Source of the DNA: Paenibacillus bovis
Lineage (GTDB): Bacteria > Bacillota > Bacilli > Paenibacillales > Paenibacillaceae
Reading direction: 5' to 3'
Length of the DNA: 64,000 bases
NCBI RefSeq assembly: GCF_001421015.2
Contig: NZ_CP013023.1
Location: forward strand, 982,001 to 1,046,000
The translations under genes and the position numbers were made by a program. Of the stretch, positions 17,179 through 27,122 are shown one piece after another. The notes beneath the pieces are model-generated. The model worked only from the letters and a program-made list of their open reading frames with translations. It did no database searches and was not told where the DNA came from. Every line of letters starts with the position of its first letter. Positions within the stretch are counted from its first letter, which is position 1.

Positions 17179-20100
17179 GTGATTAATCAATCAGGACATG
17201 ACCGAATGATCTACGAACATATTTTTCATGCTGCCTCTATGGGTATTGCAGTGATTGAGCCTGAGAATGGCACATGGACGCAGGTTAACCCTGCGCTTTG
17301 TCAACTGCTGGGCTATGAAGAGAGCGAACTGTATACACTGCGTGAAGAAGATCTTGTTCACCCGGCAAGTCCGATCGCCTATCCATACACAACGATTGCA
17401 TCGGAAGCAGCTGTCTCTCGAAGTCATTCATACTGCACCCGCAGATATTATAAGCATCGTCTCGGCCATATGCTGCAGATTGGTGTTGAAGTGTCTACCG
17501 TATGGGGTACTATGGGACAAACCCTTTATTATATTGCGCAATTTCAGGAAATCGAGCCGGTTAGCCGCCATACGTATCTGTCCGGCGTAGACAAGGAAAT
17601 CTACCGGCTGATTACCGAGCATGCGAATGATCTGGTTTCGTATAGTACACCGGATGGAATTCTGCGTTATGTATCGGATTCTTTTTATAATGTGCTGGGC
17701 TATACACCGGAAGAGATGATCGGTCAGAATCGGATGCAGTATTACCATGCCGATGATTCCCAGGGCATGATCGCCAGTGGTCAGAGATATTTGGATCAGG
17801 GCATGATGACCCGTCGTCTGAAGCACAAAAAGGGTTATTACTTGTGGTTTGAAATTTCATTCCAGGTCGTTCGTGATAGTGAAGGTAAAATCACCAAAGT
17901 ACTCGGGATCGGACGTAATGTGAATGACCGCAAAAAGTATGAAGATAGTCTGCGCGAAGCACAGCGGATTGCTCATATTGGATCGTGGGACTGGGATGTG
18001 TATACAAATCGGGTCACGGTAAGCAGAGAAACCCAGGAGCTATTCAGCTATGTGTTTGCCGATACGGAAGTGTCGATCGAGCAGGTACGGGATATCGTAC
18101 ATCCAGAGGATTTGCCGTCGCTGCAGGCCAAGCTGCGGCAATCTATGCAGACTGGCAGCAATGGAGAAGATATATTCCGTATTATCCTTCCCTGCGGCGT
18201 GATTCGTTATCTGCAATCCCACTGGAATGTGACGATAGATCATCTGTCACAGCCGGTACAGATTATCGGCATGACCCAGGATATTACAAATCGGATCGAA
18301 ATGGAAGAACGGCTGAAACAGAGCGAACGGCAGTATCGCCTCATTTCCGAGCAGTCGTTGGACTTTATTTCCCGTCATTCTGTAGAGGATGCTGCCTATC
18401 TCTATTGCTCTCCTGCCTGTTACAGTATTCTTGGTTATCAGCCGGAAGAGCTGGAGGGCAACAATAGTCTGAATTATATTCATCGTGAAGATATTGCTGC
18501 CGTACAGCAATACATGAGTCTGCATCTGGTAGGCGAACAGCCCAAGCCGGTTATTTATCGGCATCGGCACAAATCGGGTGGATATGTATGGCTTGAAGCA
18601 TCCGGACGCTATATACAGAATGAAGATGGTCAAATTAAGGAAATGATCTCGATCGCACGGGATATTACCGAGCGTCGCCAGGCTTCTTTATTGATACAGG
18701 AAAGCGAACAGCGGTATAAATCGTTGTTTGATTATAATCCGGCAAGTGTGTTTTCCTTTGATACCCAGGGCCGGTATACGACGATCAATGCCCAGATGGA
18801 AGTGCTTATGGGGCGTTCGGAAGATGAATTGATCGGCAGATCTTTTGAATGCTTCATAGCGCCGGAAAGTATCTATGATACAGCGGAGCATTTTGAACAG
18901 GCGCTGCGAGGCAAGCCGCAGTCCTATGAATCCCAGGTGGTAGTCAAAGGTGGAGAATACCGCCGCATCAGTGTAGTGAATCTGCCGATTGTAGTCGACA
19001 AGCAAATCGTAGGTGTGTACGGAATCGCTACAGATATTACGGAAATGAAGCGTCATGTAGAGCAGATCGAGAAGCTGGGCAACGAATATACGTTGATCCT
19101 CAATTCTGTCTCCGAAGGTATTTTTGGACTGGATAATGAAGGGCGAACAACCTTTATCAATCCGGCAGCGACCCGGATGCTTGGTTTTAGCACACGCGAG
19201 CTGGCTGGTCAGCTTTTGCTGGATATGTTCCAGCTGACCCATGCAGATGGTACGACTTACACACCGGAAGACAATCCGATCGACCAGGCACTGCGTGAAG
19301 GAACCTCTTATGAAGAACAGGAAGCGATCTTCCTGCGCAAAGATGGTTCCAGTGTACTCGTCTCCTACCGGATTACACCGATCTGGGATCGCGGACAGCG
19401 TAAGGGAGCTGTAGTTGTTTTTAACGATATTACCAATGAAAAGCAGATTATCCGCGCCAAGGAATTGGCAGAACGGGCCGATCGGGCCAAGTCGGAATTC
19501 CTGGCTATTATGAGTCACGAGATTCGCACACCGATGAATGGTATTATCGGAATGACCGGACTGCTCGCGGATACACCGCTGGATGAAGAACAACGAAGCT
19601 ATATTGATATTATTCGTGACAGTAGTGATTCTCTGCTGCATATTCTCAATGAAATTCTCGATTTTAGCCGAATCGAAGCAGGACGAATGGTACTGGATCA
19701 TGAACCGATTCAGCTGAATGTATTACTGGATAGCGTATTCGATCTATTCTCTGCCCGCGCTGCCGAGAAAAAAATCGAGCTCAATTACCAGACCGAAGAA
19801 CGGATTCCAACAACGATTATCAGCGATGCTTCCCGTATGCGCCAGGTACTGGTGAATCTGATCAGTAATGCGATCAAGTTCACCGATAAAGGCAGTGTAA
19901 ATCTGTCGGTGCGCGAGCTGGAACGACGTGCCAACGAATGTGTACTGGAGTTCGAAGTCAGCGATACCGGTATTGGGATCTCCAGCGACAAGCAGAGTCT
20001 GCTGTTCCAATCCTTTTCCCAGCTGCATCCGGCGATTAACCGCAAATACGGAGGAACTGGTCTGGGACTGGCTATATGCAAAAAGCTGATTGAACTGATG

Positions 20101-20655
20101 GGCGGTACGATTAGCGTAGACAGTGAAGAAGGCATGGGCGCGACTTTCCGTTTTGTGCTACCACTGCAGTATATCGACGAAGAGTACGTTACGGAGTCTG
20201 ATGACACAGTAGCTGTCGAGCAGCCAGTCTATGCAAGTACCGCGGGCAAATACGGTCCGCTGCGTATTCTGGTCGCTGAGGATCATCCTGTTAATCAAAA
20301 GCTGATGCAGGAAATGCTTCGCAAACTCGGTTACCAGACAGATATCGCCTATAATGGCCGGGAAGCGGTAGTGGCTGCACTGACACATCCGTATGATCTG
20401 ATATTCATGGATATCCAGATGCCGGAGATGGATGGTATCGAAGCAACCGATGAAATTCGCAATCGTTTGCGGCAGCATGAGCAGCCGGTCATTGTAGCGA
20501 CTACTGCATTTGCCCGTAATGAAGATCGTCAAATGTGTCTGAATGCAGGTATGCAGGACTTTATCAGCAAGCCGATTCGTCTGCAGGAAGTGGACCGTAT
20601 ACTCAAGGAATGTGCGTATCATCTCCAACAACTTGACCAGGGAGGGTTACTATGA
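17179..20655 (+). CDS. Hybrid sensor histidine kinase with multiple PAS domains
   Basis: This cytosolic hybrid kinase has about 1158 residues. The GTG at 17179 follows TTGGAGGGGACTAAT; earlier in-frame GTGs are less well placed. Six PAS-like segments run from about residue 15 to 755 (for example FHAASMGIAVIEPENG, ITEHANDLVSYSTPDG, ISEQSLDFISRHS, LFDYNPASVFSFD, ILNSVSEGIFGLDNEG). Then come HisKA (SHEIRTPMNGIIG, His near 780), HATPase (NLISNAIKFTD, DTGIGI, GGTGLGLAI) and a receiver domain with phospho-acceptor Asp near 1078 in IFMDIQMPEMDG. It has no transmembrane helix, so the signal is probably intracellular. Output would pass through a phosphotransfer protein outside this window. It overlaps the next gene by four bases. 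Confidence 0.93.
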   Translation: MINQSGHDRMIYEHIFHAASMGIAVIEPENGTWTQVNPALCQLLGYEESELYTLREEDLVHPASPIAYPYTTIASEAAVSRSHSYCTRRYYKHRLGHMLQIGVEVSTVWGTMGQTLYYIAQFQEIEPVSRHTYLSGVDKEIYRLITEHANDLVSYSTPDGILRYVSDSFYNVLGYTPEEMIGQNRMQYYHADDSQGMIASGQRYLDQGMMTRRLKHKKGYYLWFEISFQVVRDSEGKITKVLGIGRNVNDRKKYEDSLREAQRIAHIGSWDWDVYTNRVTVSRETQELFSYVFADTEVSIEQVRDIVHPEDLPSLQAKLRQSMQTGSNGEDIFRIILPCGVIRYLQSHWNVTIDHLSQPVQIIGMTQDITNRIEMEERLKQSERQYRLISEQSLDFISRHSVEDAAYLYCSPACYSILGYQPEELEGNNSLNYIHREDIAAVQQYMSLHLVGEQPKPVIYRHRHKSGGYVWLEASGRYIQNEDGQIKEMISIARDITERRQASLLIQESEQRYKSLFDYNPASVFSFDTQGRYTTINAQMEVLMGRSEDELIGRSFECFIAPESIYDTAEHFEQALRGKPQSYESQVVVKGGEYRRISVVNLPIVVDKQIVGVYGIATDITEMKRHVEQIEKLGNEYTLILNSVSEGIFGLDNEGRTTFINPAATRMLGFSTRELAGQLLLDMFQLTHADGTTYTPEDNPIDQALREGTSYEEQEAIFLRKDGSSVLVSYRITPIWDRGQRKGAVVVFNDITNEKQIIRAKELAERADRAKSEFLAIMSHEIRTPMNGIIGMTGLLADTPLDEEQRSYIDIIRDSSDSLLHILNEILDFSRIEAGRMVLDHEPIQLNVLLDSVFDLFSARAAEKKIELNYQTEERIPTTIISDASRMRQVLVNLISNAIKFTDKGSVNLSVRELERRANECVLEFEVSDTGIGISSDKQSLLFQSFSQLHPAINRKYGGTGLGLAICKKLIELMGGTISVDSEEGMGATFRFVLPLQYIDEEYVTESDDTVAVEQPVYASTAGKYGPLRILVAEDHPVNQKLMQEMLRKLGYQTDIAYNGREAVVAALTHPYDLIFMDIQMPEMDGIEATDEIRNRLRQHEQPVIVATTAFARNEDRQMCLNAGMQDFISKPIRLQEVDRILKECAYHLQQLDQGGLL

Positions 20656-21422
20656 AGCGCAAACTACTCATCACGGGAGCAGGTGGCCGTATAGGCAGTG
20701 CACTTTACCAGGGATTGAAGGACGAGTATGATGTGATCGCAACCGATGTGGAAGAGAACCAGGAAGAAGGAATCCAACAGCTGGATATTACTGATCCTGT
20801 ACGTATTAAAGAAATGCTGCAGAACGTGGATACTATTCTCCATATTGGCTGGAAAAAGGATAATGACGACTTTCTCGGTGTAGCGCTGCCGGTAAATGTA
20901 ACCGGCGCCTACCATTTGTACGAGGCCGCACGCAAAAAAGGAGTACGTCGCCTGATCTTCGCCAGTTCTAATCATGCGACCGGATTTTATAAAGTCGGCG
21001 AAGAGGTGGATGTGAATGATCCGTATCGTCCGGATAGCATTTATGGACTCAGCAAATGTTATATCGAGCTGCTGGGAAGATTGTATGCCGATCAGCACCA
21101 GTTGTCTTCGTTTAATGTCCGAATAGGTAATTTTCCTGGTGACGACCGTCCTCATTCCCAGCGCGCTGCGCACATCTGGATATCGGAACGGGATATGGTA
21201 CAGCTGATGCGCTGCTGTATCGAAGCGGATGACAGTCGTACCTATATGAATCTGTATGGAACATCAGCCAATACGGACAATTATTATGATATTGGTTATC
21301 TGGAGCAGGAGATTGGCTACAAGCCGCTGGATGATGCGGCAGAACTGCTGGCAGAAGAGAAACGCAGGCAGGGAGAGATTCCGCAGGACGAGACCCTATA
21401 TCAGGGTGGTCAGGAAGGCTGA
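20652..21422 (+). CDS. NAD-dependent epimerase/dehydratase, uronate dehydrogenase-like
   Basis: This 256-residue short-chain enzyme binds NAD through ITGAGGRIGSAL (GxxGxxG). The catalytic Tyr and Lys are in IYGLSKCYIELLGRLYA. FASSNHATGFYKVG resembles the SSNHxxGF stretch of uronate dehydrogenases, which oxidise galacturonate or glucuronate to aldaric acid lactones; epimerase activity cannot be excluded. Its ATG overlaps the kinase stop, so it is coupled to a regulator with no evident metabolic link. Confidence 0.83.
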   Translation: MKRKLLITGAGGRIGSALYQGLKDEYDVIATDVEENQEEGIQQLDITDPVRIKEMLQNVDTILHIGWKKDNDDFLGVALPVNVTGAYHLYEAARKKGVRRLIFASSNHATGFYKVGEEVDVNDPYRPDSIYGLSKCYIELLGRLYADQHQLSSFNVRIGNFPGDDRPHSQRAAHIWISERDMVQLMRCCIEADDSRTYMNLYGTSANTDNYYDIGYLEQEIGYKPLDDAAELLAEEKRRQGEIPQDETLYQGGQEG

Positions 21423-21495
21423 CTGTGCTGATCTTGTTGCTGGTTAACAAATAGAGCTGCTCATCAATCAATAGATCGATCAATCTCCATCAATA

Positions 21496-21559
21496 AAAAA
21501 AGCCTGTTCGTCCCTGTTATTTCTGAGTAGATCGAAATAACGAGAACGAACAGGCTTTT
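21496..21559. terminator. Bidirectional terminator between the epimerase and the chemotaxis gene
   Basis: AAAAGCCTGTTCGT pairs with ACGAACAGGCTTTT, and the inner GTTATTTC/GAAATAAC also pairs. The hairpin serves the convergent genes on both sides. Confidence 0.9.
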
Positions 21560-21612
21560 GGTTGTTATGCGGTAGACCGGACTGCAGAGAGGTCTGCCAA
21601 TATCCGATGATT

Positions 21613-23208
21613 TTATACTTTGAAAATAGATACGGAATCGTTCAGATCTTCAGCCAGCTTGGCCAGGGATTGAGAAGAAGCAGCCGTTTCCTGAGCAGCG
21701 GCAGCAGATTCTTCGCTTGCGGCAGCAATCGATTCAACAGAGAACATGACTTCATTGGCCTGAGCGGACTCCTGTTCGCAGGCAGCTGCAATATCATTGA
21801 CGCGAATAGCAGAATCGTTCACCATATGAATGATTTTCTGGAACGAATCGCCGGTCTGTGTCGATTGCTCTACACTTTGTCGTACCGAAGCTACACTGTC
21901 CTGGGTGTTTTTTTGCATGATCTTGATAATGCTGGAGATCTGCTTTGTAGCATCCATACTGCGCTCGGCCAGCTTGCGCACTTCATCGGCAACTACTGCA
22001 AAGCCTTTGCCCTGTTCTCCGGCACGTGCTGCTTCGATTGCAGCGTTCAGTGCGAGCAGATTGGTCTGATTGGAAATATCGTCGATCACACTGATAATTT
22101 CGCCGATCCGCTGGGAATCTTCTTCCAGACGCTGGATAGATGTGTTCATGTTTTGCATACTGATCATCGACTGGTTAACGACTTGTCCGCCTTGATGAGC
22201 CATATCCAGAGTGTGATTGGACAGCTCTGCTGTCTCGGTAGCACTGCGAGCGACAGAATCGATGGCGGCAGACAGTTCCTTGAATAATTCGGTAATAGAA
22301 GCAGAAGCTTCTGCCTGGGTGCTGCTGGTATGCGCAATTTCCTCGGTCGTAGCGGAGATTTCCTGGGAAGCAGCGGCTACACTCTGGGAAGACAGCGAGA
22401 TCCGGGCAATCAGGTCGCGCAGATTGTCTGCCATTGTATTTACAGAAGCGGACAGTTGACCAACTTCATCGCGGGTATCTATATCGGATTTGCTGCTCAG
22501 GTCACCTGCAGCAAACTGGGAAATCAGTGCGGATAGCTTTTTGAGTGGATTCGAGATCATATGAGCGATCCAGTAACCCAGCAGCAAACTGAAAATAACA
22601 GCAAATGCCAGAATAATCATTGTCAGTGTACGGGCTTTTTGATAATCGCTGCCTGCATCTGCACTGGCTTGCTGCGCCAGCTTGGCATTGTAATCGATCA
22701 GTCCATCGAGGATGGTTCCCAGCTCATCGCCGGCTTGTTTAAGCGTATTGTCCTTGAACTCGATAAAAGCGGCTGTTCCTGCAGCACCGGGTACCTGCGC
22801 CAGGCGGATGGCTTGATTGTACAGCTCGATATATTTGGCATAAGCGGCATTGAATTGCTGAAGTCCCTGCTGTTCGACAGGCGTGGAAGCGAGTGGAGTA
22901 TAAGTTTTGATATTGGCATCAATTCCGGCTTTGAACTGGGTGATTTTGTCCAGGTAGGTTTGTTGTTTGTCAGGGTCGGTTGTAGTATTCAGATCACGGA
23001 CAGCGACTCTCAGACGCTGGTAGTAGATTTGTACGCCGAGTAGATTTTGTACAGAGACTAGATTGTTGCCGGAGATCTGACTTGTTCTTTCACTACTTTG
23101 CTCCAGGTTATGAAGACTATATACGCCAAAAGCAATCAAGATCAGCACGATCAAAATAAATGAAGATATGATCTTGGCCGATGTTTTTAAATTATGAAAC
23201 CATTTCAT
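21613..23208 (-). CDS. Methyl-accepting chemotaxis protein, four-helix-bundle sensor
   Basis: The 531-residue transducer carries an N-terminal helix ([18 protein letters not shown]), a roughly 140-residue four-helix-bundle-type extracytosolic domain without cysteines, a second helix ([22 protein letters not shown]), a HAMP linker ([23 protein letters not shown]), then the signalling coiled coil with the hairpin tip [41 protein letters not shown], trimmed here to the conserved core. It reports to CheA/CheW, not encoded here. The ligand is unknown. It has its own terminator shared with the epimerase. Confidence 0.95.
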   Translation of the reverse strand: MKWFHNLKTSAKIISSFILIVLILIAFGVYSLHNLEQSSERTSQISGNNLVSVQNLLGVQIYYQRLRVAVRDLNTTTDPDKQQTYLDKITQFKAGIDANIKTYTPLASTPVEQQGLQQFNAAYAKYIELYNQAIRLAQVPGAAGTAAFIEFKDNTLKQAGDELGTILDGLIDYNAKLAQQASADAGSDYQKARTLTMIILAFAVIFSLLLGYWIAHMISNPLKKLSALISQFAAGDLSSKSDIDTRDEVGQLSASVNTMADNLRDLIARISLSSQSVAAASQEISATTEEIAHTSSTQAEASASITELFKELSAAIDSVARSATETAELSNHTLDMAHQGGQVVNQSMISMQNMNTSIQRLEEDSQRIGEIISVIDDISNQTNLLALNAAIEAARAGEQGKGFAVVADEVRKLAERSMDATKQISSIIKIMQKNTQDSVASVRQSVEQSTQTGDSFQKIIHMVNDSAIRVNDIAAACEQESAQANEVMFSVESIAAASEESAAAAQETAASSQSLAKLAEDLNDSVSIFKV

Positions 23209-23461
23209 AAAGGTTACCTCCGTTAGTTAACTTAAGACTCAATATATATTTCGACACCAGTAAAAATCTGGTAATAGGTACTTGGAACTAAATGTATTTA
23301 TTTTACATATAAAGAATTTATAAATTTATATTCTAGAATATAGGCTTCAAAAAGCAGAATATGGACAAATTAGCGACAATCGCAAGATAGCAGACTGTTT
23401 CGTCATATAGAATAGCGGGGATAAAAAAGATATATTGTCTATTTCGGAAGGAGCGAAAAGC

Positions 23462-23743
23462 ATGCAAAAAATTATAGAAAATGATAAAGGATTCGTAATG
23501 GAAGTAGATGGAGAGCCCAAAGCGGAGATCGGCTTCGGCCCTTATGACGAAAAGTCGATCATTATCGATCATACTTTTGTATCGGAAGAACTGCGGGGGC
23601 AAAAGGTCGGTCAGCAGCTCGTACAGCGTGTAGTGGATGTGGCCCGCGAACAGGGTAAGACAATTGTCCCGGCATGCTCCTATGCGCTGGCACAGTTCAA
23701 GCGCAATGAAGAATATCATGATATCTGGCGCAAGGACAGCTAA
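23462..23743 (+). CDS. Small GNAT-type N-acetyltransferase, YjdJ family
   Basis: This 93-residue protein belongs to the short, single-domain GNAT-like YjdJ family (often called GCN5-related). The acetyl-CoA pocket is likely in VSEELRGQKVGQQLVQRVVDVAREQG. IDHTFV and VPACSYALAQFKRN are also characteristic. The ATG at 23462 is preferred, with GAAGGAGCGAAAAG directly in front. The substrate is unknown. Confidence 0.85.
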   Translation: MQKIIENDKGFVMEVDGEPKAEIGFGPYDEKSIIIDHTFVSEELRGQKVGQQLVQRVVDVAREQGKTIVPACSYALAQFKRNEEYHDIWRKDS

Positions 23744-23874
23744 AAACCGATATCCTGTCAAAACGTTCAAACTGTTGTCACCAATCTGCTTATCCTTATC
23801 CGGTTTATTAAAATATAATATAATGAGGATATTTCGATATTCCCAGTATGAATCGCAAGGATGGGAGAGTACAC

Positions 23875-24441
23875 ATGGACAAGGGTACACAAACCGGCAA
23901 TCTCAAGCCAACGACCAACAAGAATTTTACAGGTCTGATTATTACCGTATCTGTAATTGCGAACGTCATCATTTTGCTTTTGTTTTTCTCACCGGCTATT
24001 GGTTACAAAGGAACGGTTGGTTTTGATATTACGATGCTGCCGCGGATGAATGCGATCTTTAACAGCTTTACATTTATTTTCCTCGTCGCAGCACTGATCT
24101 CGATTTTGAAAAAAAATATTAAGCTGCATCGTGGATTTATTCTGGCAGCTTTCTCGTCAACACTGCTGTTCCTCGTTACTTATTTAACATTTCACTATCT
24201 CTCGCCGGAGACAGCCAAATACGGCGGAGAAGGCTTTATCCGTACCGTATACTTCTTTATTCTGATTACACACAGCTTCCTGGCGGCAATTATTGTGCCG
24301 CTGGCCCTGTTCGCACTGGTATGGGGATGGACGATGCAGATCGCCAAGCACAAAAAAATCGTCCGCTGGACGATGCCGATCTGGCTGTATGTAAGTTCTA
24401 CCGGAGTTATTGTCTATCTGATGATGGCACCTTATTATTAA
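23875..24441 (+). CDS. DUF420 membrane protein
   Basis: The protein has about 188 residues and five hydrophobic helices. The DUF420 family includes CtaM of Staphylococcus aureus, a haem A-dependent oxidase maturation factor, and YozB of Bacillus. Seen here are MLPRMNAIFNSFTFIF, KLHRGFILAAFSSTLLFLV, LTFHYLSPETAKYGG, FILITHSFLAAIIVPLALFAL and a C-terminal WLYVSSTGVIVYLMM. Conserved His residues could bind haem or copper. The ATG at 23875 follows GGATGGGAGAGTACAC and is preferred over the in-frame ATG at 23848, which lacks a ribosome site. Confidence 0.85.
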   Translation: MDKGTQTGNLKPTTNKNFTGLIITVSVIANVIILLLFFSPAIGYKGTVGFDITMLPRMNAIFNSFTFIFLVAALISILKKNIKLHRGFILAAFSSTLLFLVTYLTFHYLSPETAKYGGEGFIRTVYFFILITHSFLAAIIVPLALFALVWGWTMQIAKHKKIVRWTMPIWLYVSSTGVIVYLMMAPYY

Positions 24442-24455
24442 AAAAAGACAAAAGA

Positions 24456-24486
24456 AAAACCGTGGCTTCCCGGGCCACGGTTTTTT
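24456..24486 (+). terminator. Terminator after the DUF420 gene
   Basis: AAACCGTGGC pairs with GCCACGGTTT around a short CCCGG-containing loop, followed by T residues. Confidence 0.92.
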
Positions 24487-24585
24487 GTTGTGCAGGTATA
24501 GAGTTTACAGGTGCTATATCTAATCATCATCTCATGGAATGTCGGTGTATACCATAATTGATGTATCAAGCCGGAAATCCGATTC

Positions 24586-24888
24586 TTACTTGATACCGTC
24601 TTTGTAGTTTTTGCTCCAGTTCTTGTCACCCAGATGGGAGAAGTCTTCAACGGTTCTTTCCAGTGTCTCGATCAGTTGTGCTTTGATTTCGGAAATGGTA
24701 TCGCGATATACGCGTTCTTCATTACCATTGATACGGTCGCCGTAGATTGCCAGAGAAGCAGTGTATTGGCGATGTTTTTCTACCAGATCATCGATCGATT
24801 GCAGAGCATGCTCAACGTAGCGTGTGATTCCTTGGTGTTCTTGGGGCAGCAATTCACGGAGTTGCTGTACTTTGTTATGGTTTGTCAT
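24586..24888 (-). CDS. Hypothetical helical protein, 100 residues
   Basis: I recognise no family. The sequence is all helical in character, beginning MTNHNKVQQLRELLPQEHQG and ending WSKNYKDGIK, with repeated E, Q, R and Y positions. There is no membrane segment and no cysteine. The start has TGAGGTGACCGAAA just upstream (minus strand). A soluble coiled-coil-like adaptor is possible, which is only inference. Confidence 0.65.
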   Translation of the reverse strand: MTNHNKVQQLRELLPQEHQGITRYVEHALQSIDDLVEKHRQYTASLAIYGDRINGNEERVYRDTISEIKAQLIETLERTVEDFSHLGDKNWSKNYKDGIK

Positions 24889-25399
24889 TTTCGGTCACCT
24901 CGTAATTTTGATTGTAAATTTACATTAACACACTTTCACAAAATGTTCATTAAAATGAGCTTAAATATGTTACTTTTTTCATAAACAAACCGACGTTGAG
25001 ATGAATTAATTACTGATAACATCTATATATCATCAAGATTAGGTGTTAAAACACCATAATCGTTGGTTACAGAAAAATGATGTGTCCAATTTGTGACTGC
25101 TTTTGCTTATAATATCTTTTCGGCAGATTGTTTCAGTAAGTTAATAGCTTGAGTGACTTTAGTCATAATTTGTCGAAGAATAGGAACTAATTCCTATGTC
25201 TAATGGTCTATTGAGAAGTAGGCAAAAAGGATCGGGTTAGAACAGGGCATTTGCGTGTAGATAATTCTATAATGAAATCGATCTGCATAATCCTATGGTT
25301 ATACGGATATGGTATTGTAGAACAATCAGGAACAGCCATCGATGCAACCTGGAAAGCAGGGAGTCAATCAAATCAAATTCATACTAGGATGGTGAATGA
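24889..25399. other. Intergenic, 511 bases, largest gap in the first half
   Basis: It lies between the minus-strand helical protein and the plus-strand formate/nitrite channel. A TATAAT occurs at 25108-25113 on the plus strand without a good -35. I see no clear terminator, riboswitch or small ORF. The size leaves room for an unrecognised regulatory RNA. Confidence 0.35.
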
Positions 25400-26209
25400 A
25401 TGGAACTACAATCGTTAAAACAGGTGGAGAAGCTGGCACTGGAAAAGGATATGATCTTCAGACAGAGCAGACTCCGCTACCTGTCGCGCTCTATGCTGGC
25501 AAGTATGTTTATCGGATTCGGGGTTATTGTCGCCTTTAAGACGGGCAATTTCTTTTATGCGGTGGAATCACCTGCCGCCTACCCGATGGCAGCACTTACC
25601 TTTGGTGCGGCGATTATTCTGATCTCGCTGGGCGGAGGGGATCTGTTTACAGGGGATACGTTCTATTATTCCTACGCGGCGCTGATCCGCAAGCTGCGCT
25701 GGTTGCAGGTCGTGAAGATGTGGGTGACCAGTTATATCGGCAATATTATGGGCGCTTGTGCTTTTGCCTTGCTGATCTTCCTGACGGGACTCTATTCGGA
25801 CCACTCGGTCAATGCCTTTTTGCTCAATGTAGTAGAGCATAAAATGCAGGCACCTACTTCTCAGCTGTTTTTCAGGGCGATTTTGTGTAACTGGCTTGTC
25901 TGTCTGGCTTTCTTTATCCCGATGGGACTCAAAAATGAAGTAGCCAAACTGTTCTGTATGATGCTATTTGTATTCTGCTTCTTTATCTCGGGATATGAGC
26001 ATAGTATTGCAAATATGTGTACCTTTGCGATTGCACTGGTCGTCGATCATCCATCGACCATTAATTTTGCCGGTGTTATCCATAATCTGATTCCGGTAAC
26101 GATCGGCAACCTGATCGGCGGGTCGGTCTTTATGTCGATGATGTACTATTATGTGAACAAGCCTTTTATGGGAACTTCTATGGATAAGCATGCTGAAGAC
26201 CAGGAATAA
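25400..26209 (+). CDS. Formate/nitrite transporter family protein
   Basis: This 269-residue integral membrane protein has six helices and the family marks GGGDLFTGDTFYYSYAAL and RAILCNWLVCLAFFIPMG, which form the two halves of the pentameric channel. It could carry formate, nitrite or hydrosulfide across the cell membrane; the substrate cannot be told here. The N-terminal helix carries a string of charged residues (QVEKLALEKDMIFRQS) in the cytosol. The ATG is preceded by AGGATGGTGA. Confidence 0.88.
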   Translation: MELQSLKQVEKLALEKDMIFRQSRLRYLSRSMLASMFIGFGVIVAFKTGNFFYAVESPAAYPMAALTFGAAIILISLGGGDLFTGDTFYYSYAALIRKLRWLQVVKMWVTSYIGNIMGACAFALLIFLTGLYSDHSVNAFLLNVVEHKMQAPTSQLFFRAILCNWLVCLAFFIPMGLKNEVAKLFCMMLFVFCFFISGYEHSIANMCTFAIALVVDHPSTINFAGVIHNLIPVTIGNLIGGSVFMSMMYYYVNKPFMGTSMDKHAEDQE

Positions 26210-26319
26210 CAGATATAGACCCAGAAGAACTGCCATATAGAAATACAGGAGTAATATTCTCGGTGCTCATGGTTCATATTCCTGTAAATCCGTTCCTTAT
26301 TCGACAAAATAATTGCTTA

Positions 26320-26365
26320 TATAGTCCTAAATACCTTTATTCAATAAAAATAATTTAGGACTATA
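26320..26365. promoter_or_regulatory. 13-bp inverted repeat between channel and peroxidase
   Basis: TATAGTCCTAAAT (26320-26332) and ATTTAGGACTATA (26353-26365) are perfect complements around a 20-base spacer. There is no T tract. Its position, about 80 bases before the peroxidase, allows an operator or an attenuating leader. A plus-strand TATAAT follows at 26395-26400. Confidence 0.55.
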
Positions 26366-26444
26366 GTTTCAAAATGGTTTTACATTGGTTACAATATAAT
26401 AGGCTACTAAATTATTGTAATCAAAGGAGAACGTAAAACTAATT

Positions 26445-26990
26445 ATGAGCGTATATCAATTTGCGGCAAAAAACATGGCTGGTAAGGAAGTATCTTTGGA
26501 GGAATATCGGGATCAGGTTATTCTGGTCGTCAACACAGCAAGTCAATGCGGATTTACTTTTCAGTTTGAAGATCTACAAAAGCTGTATGATCGTTACAAA
26601 GACAGAGGATTTATTGTACTCGGCTTTCCTTCCAACCAGTTTGCTGATCAGGAACCAGGCGATAACGAACGGATACAGGCTTTCTGTATGCTGAATTATG
26701 GCGTTACGTTCCCGATGTTCCAAAAGGTGGATGTACGTGATCAGAATGCGCATCCTTTGTTTACGTATCTGGCCGATGCCAAGCCGTTCGAAGGCTTTGA
26801 TATGACGCACTCGGTAGCCAGAATCCTGCTGCCTCTGCTGCATGAGCGTCATCCGGAATATATGCCGGGTGATTCGATCAAATGGAATTTCACCAAGTTC
26901 CTGATCGACCGCAGCGGTGAAGTCGTCAAACGCTTTGAGCCTACAACCGATCCATACGATCTTGAAGAAGATATTGAAGCTCTGCTATAA
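26445..26990 (+). CDS. Glutathione peroxidase-like thiol peroxidase
   Basis: This 181-residue peroxidase of the BsaA/GPX fold reduces organic and hydrogen peroxides with the help of thioredoxin. The peroxidatic Cys is near residue 35 in NTASQCGFT, followed by FPSNQF (Gln) and IKWNFTKFLID (Trp and Asn), giving the full catalytic tetrad. The Cys is not selenocysteine; the codon is TGC. Its upstream repeat could be a redox operator, not proven. A terminator follows. Confidence 0.95.
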   Translation: MSVYQFAAKNMAGKEVSLEEYRDQVILVVNTASQCGFTFQFEDLQKLYDRYKDRGFIVLGFPSNQFADQEPGDNERIQAFCMLNYGVTFPMFQKVDVRDQNAHPLFTYLADAKPFEGFDMTHSVARILLPLLHERHPEYMPGDSIKWNFTKFLIDRSGEVVKRFEPTTDPYDLEEDIEALL

Positions 26991-27003
26991 ATCATATAAA
27001 AAG

Positions 27004-27033
27004 AAGCCCGGTGATATACTCACCGGGCTTTTT
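27004..27033. terminator. Terminator after the peroxidase
   Basis: AAGCCCGGTGA pairs with TCACCGGGCTT around a five-base loop, followed by T. It also faces the convergent alcohol dehydrogenase. Confidence 0.92.
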
Positions 27034-27122
27034 GGATACTGCAAAGATATGAAATGGGATAGGAGAACCTGGCGATTCTCTGCAGATCCAAAAAATGAGG
27101 ATAAATGAGAGAATCATTGGCC

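Noticed and set aside
18688..19701. Long minus-strand frame (337 codons)
   Set aside because: It is antisense to the hybrid kinase, without a ribosome site or known motif.
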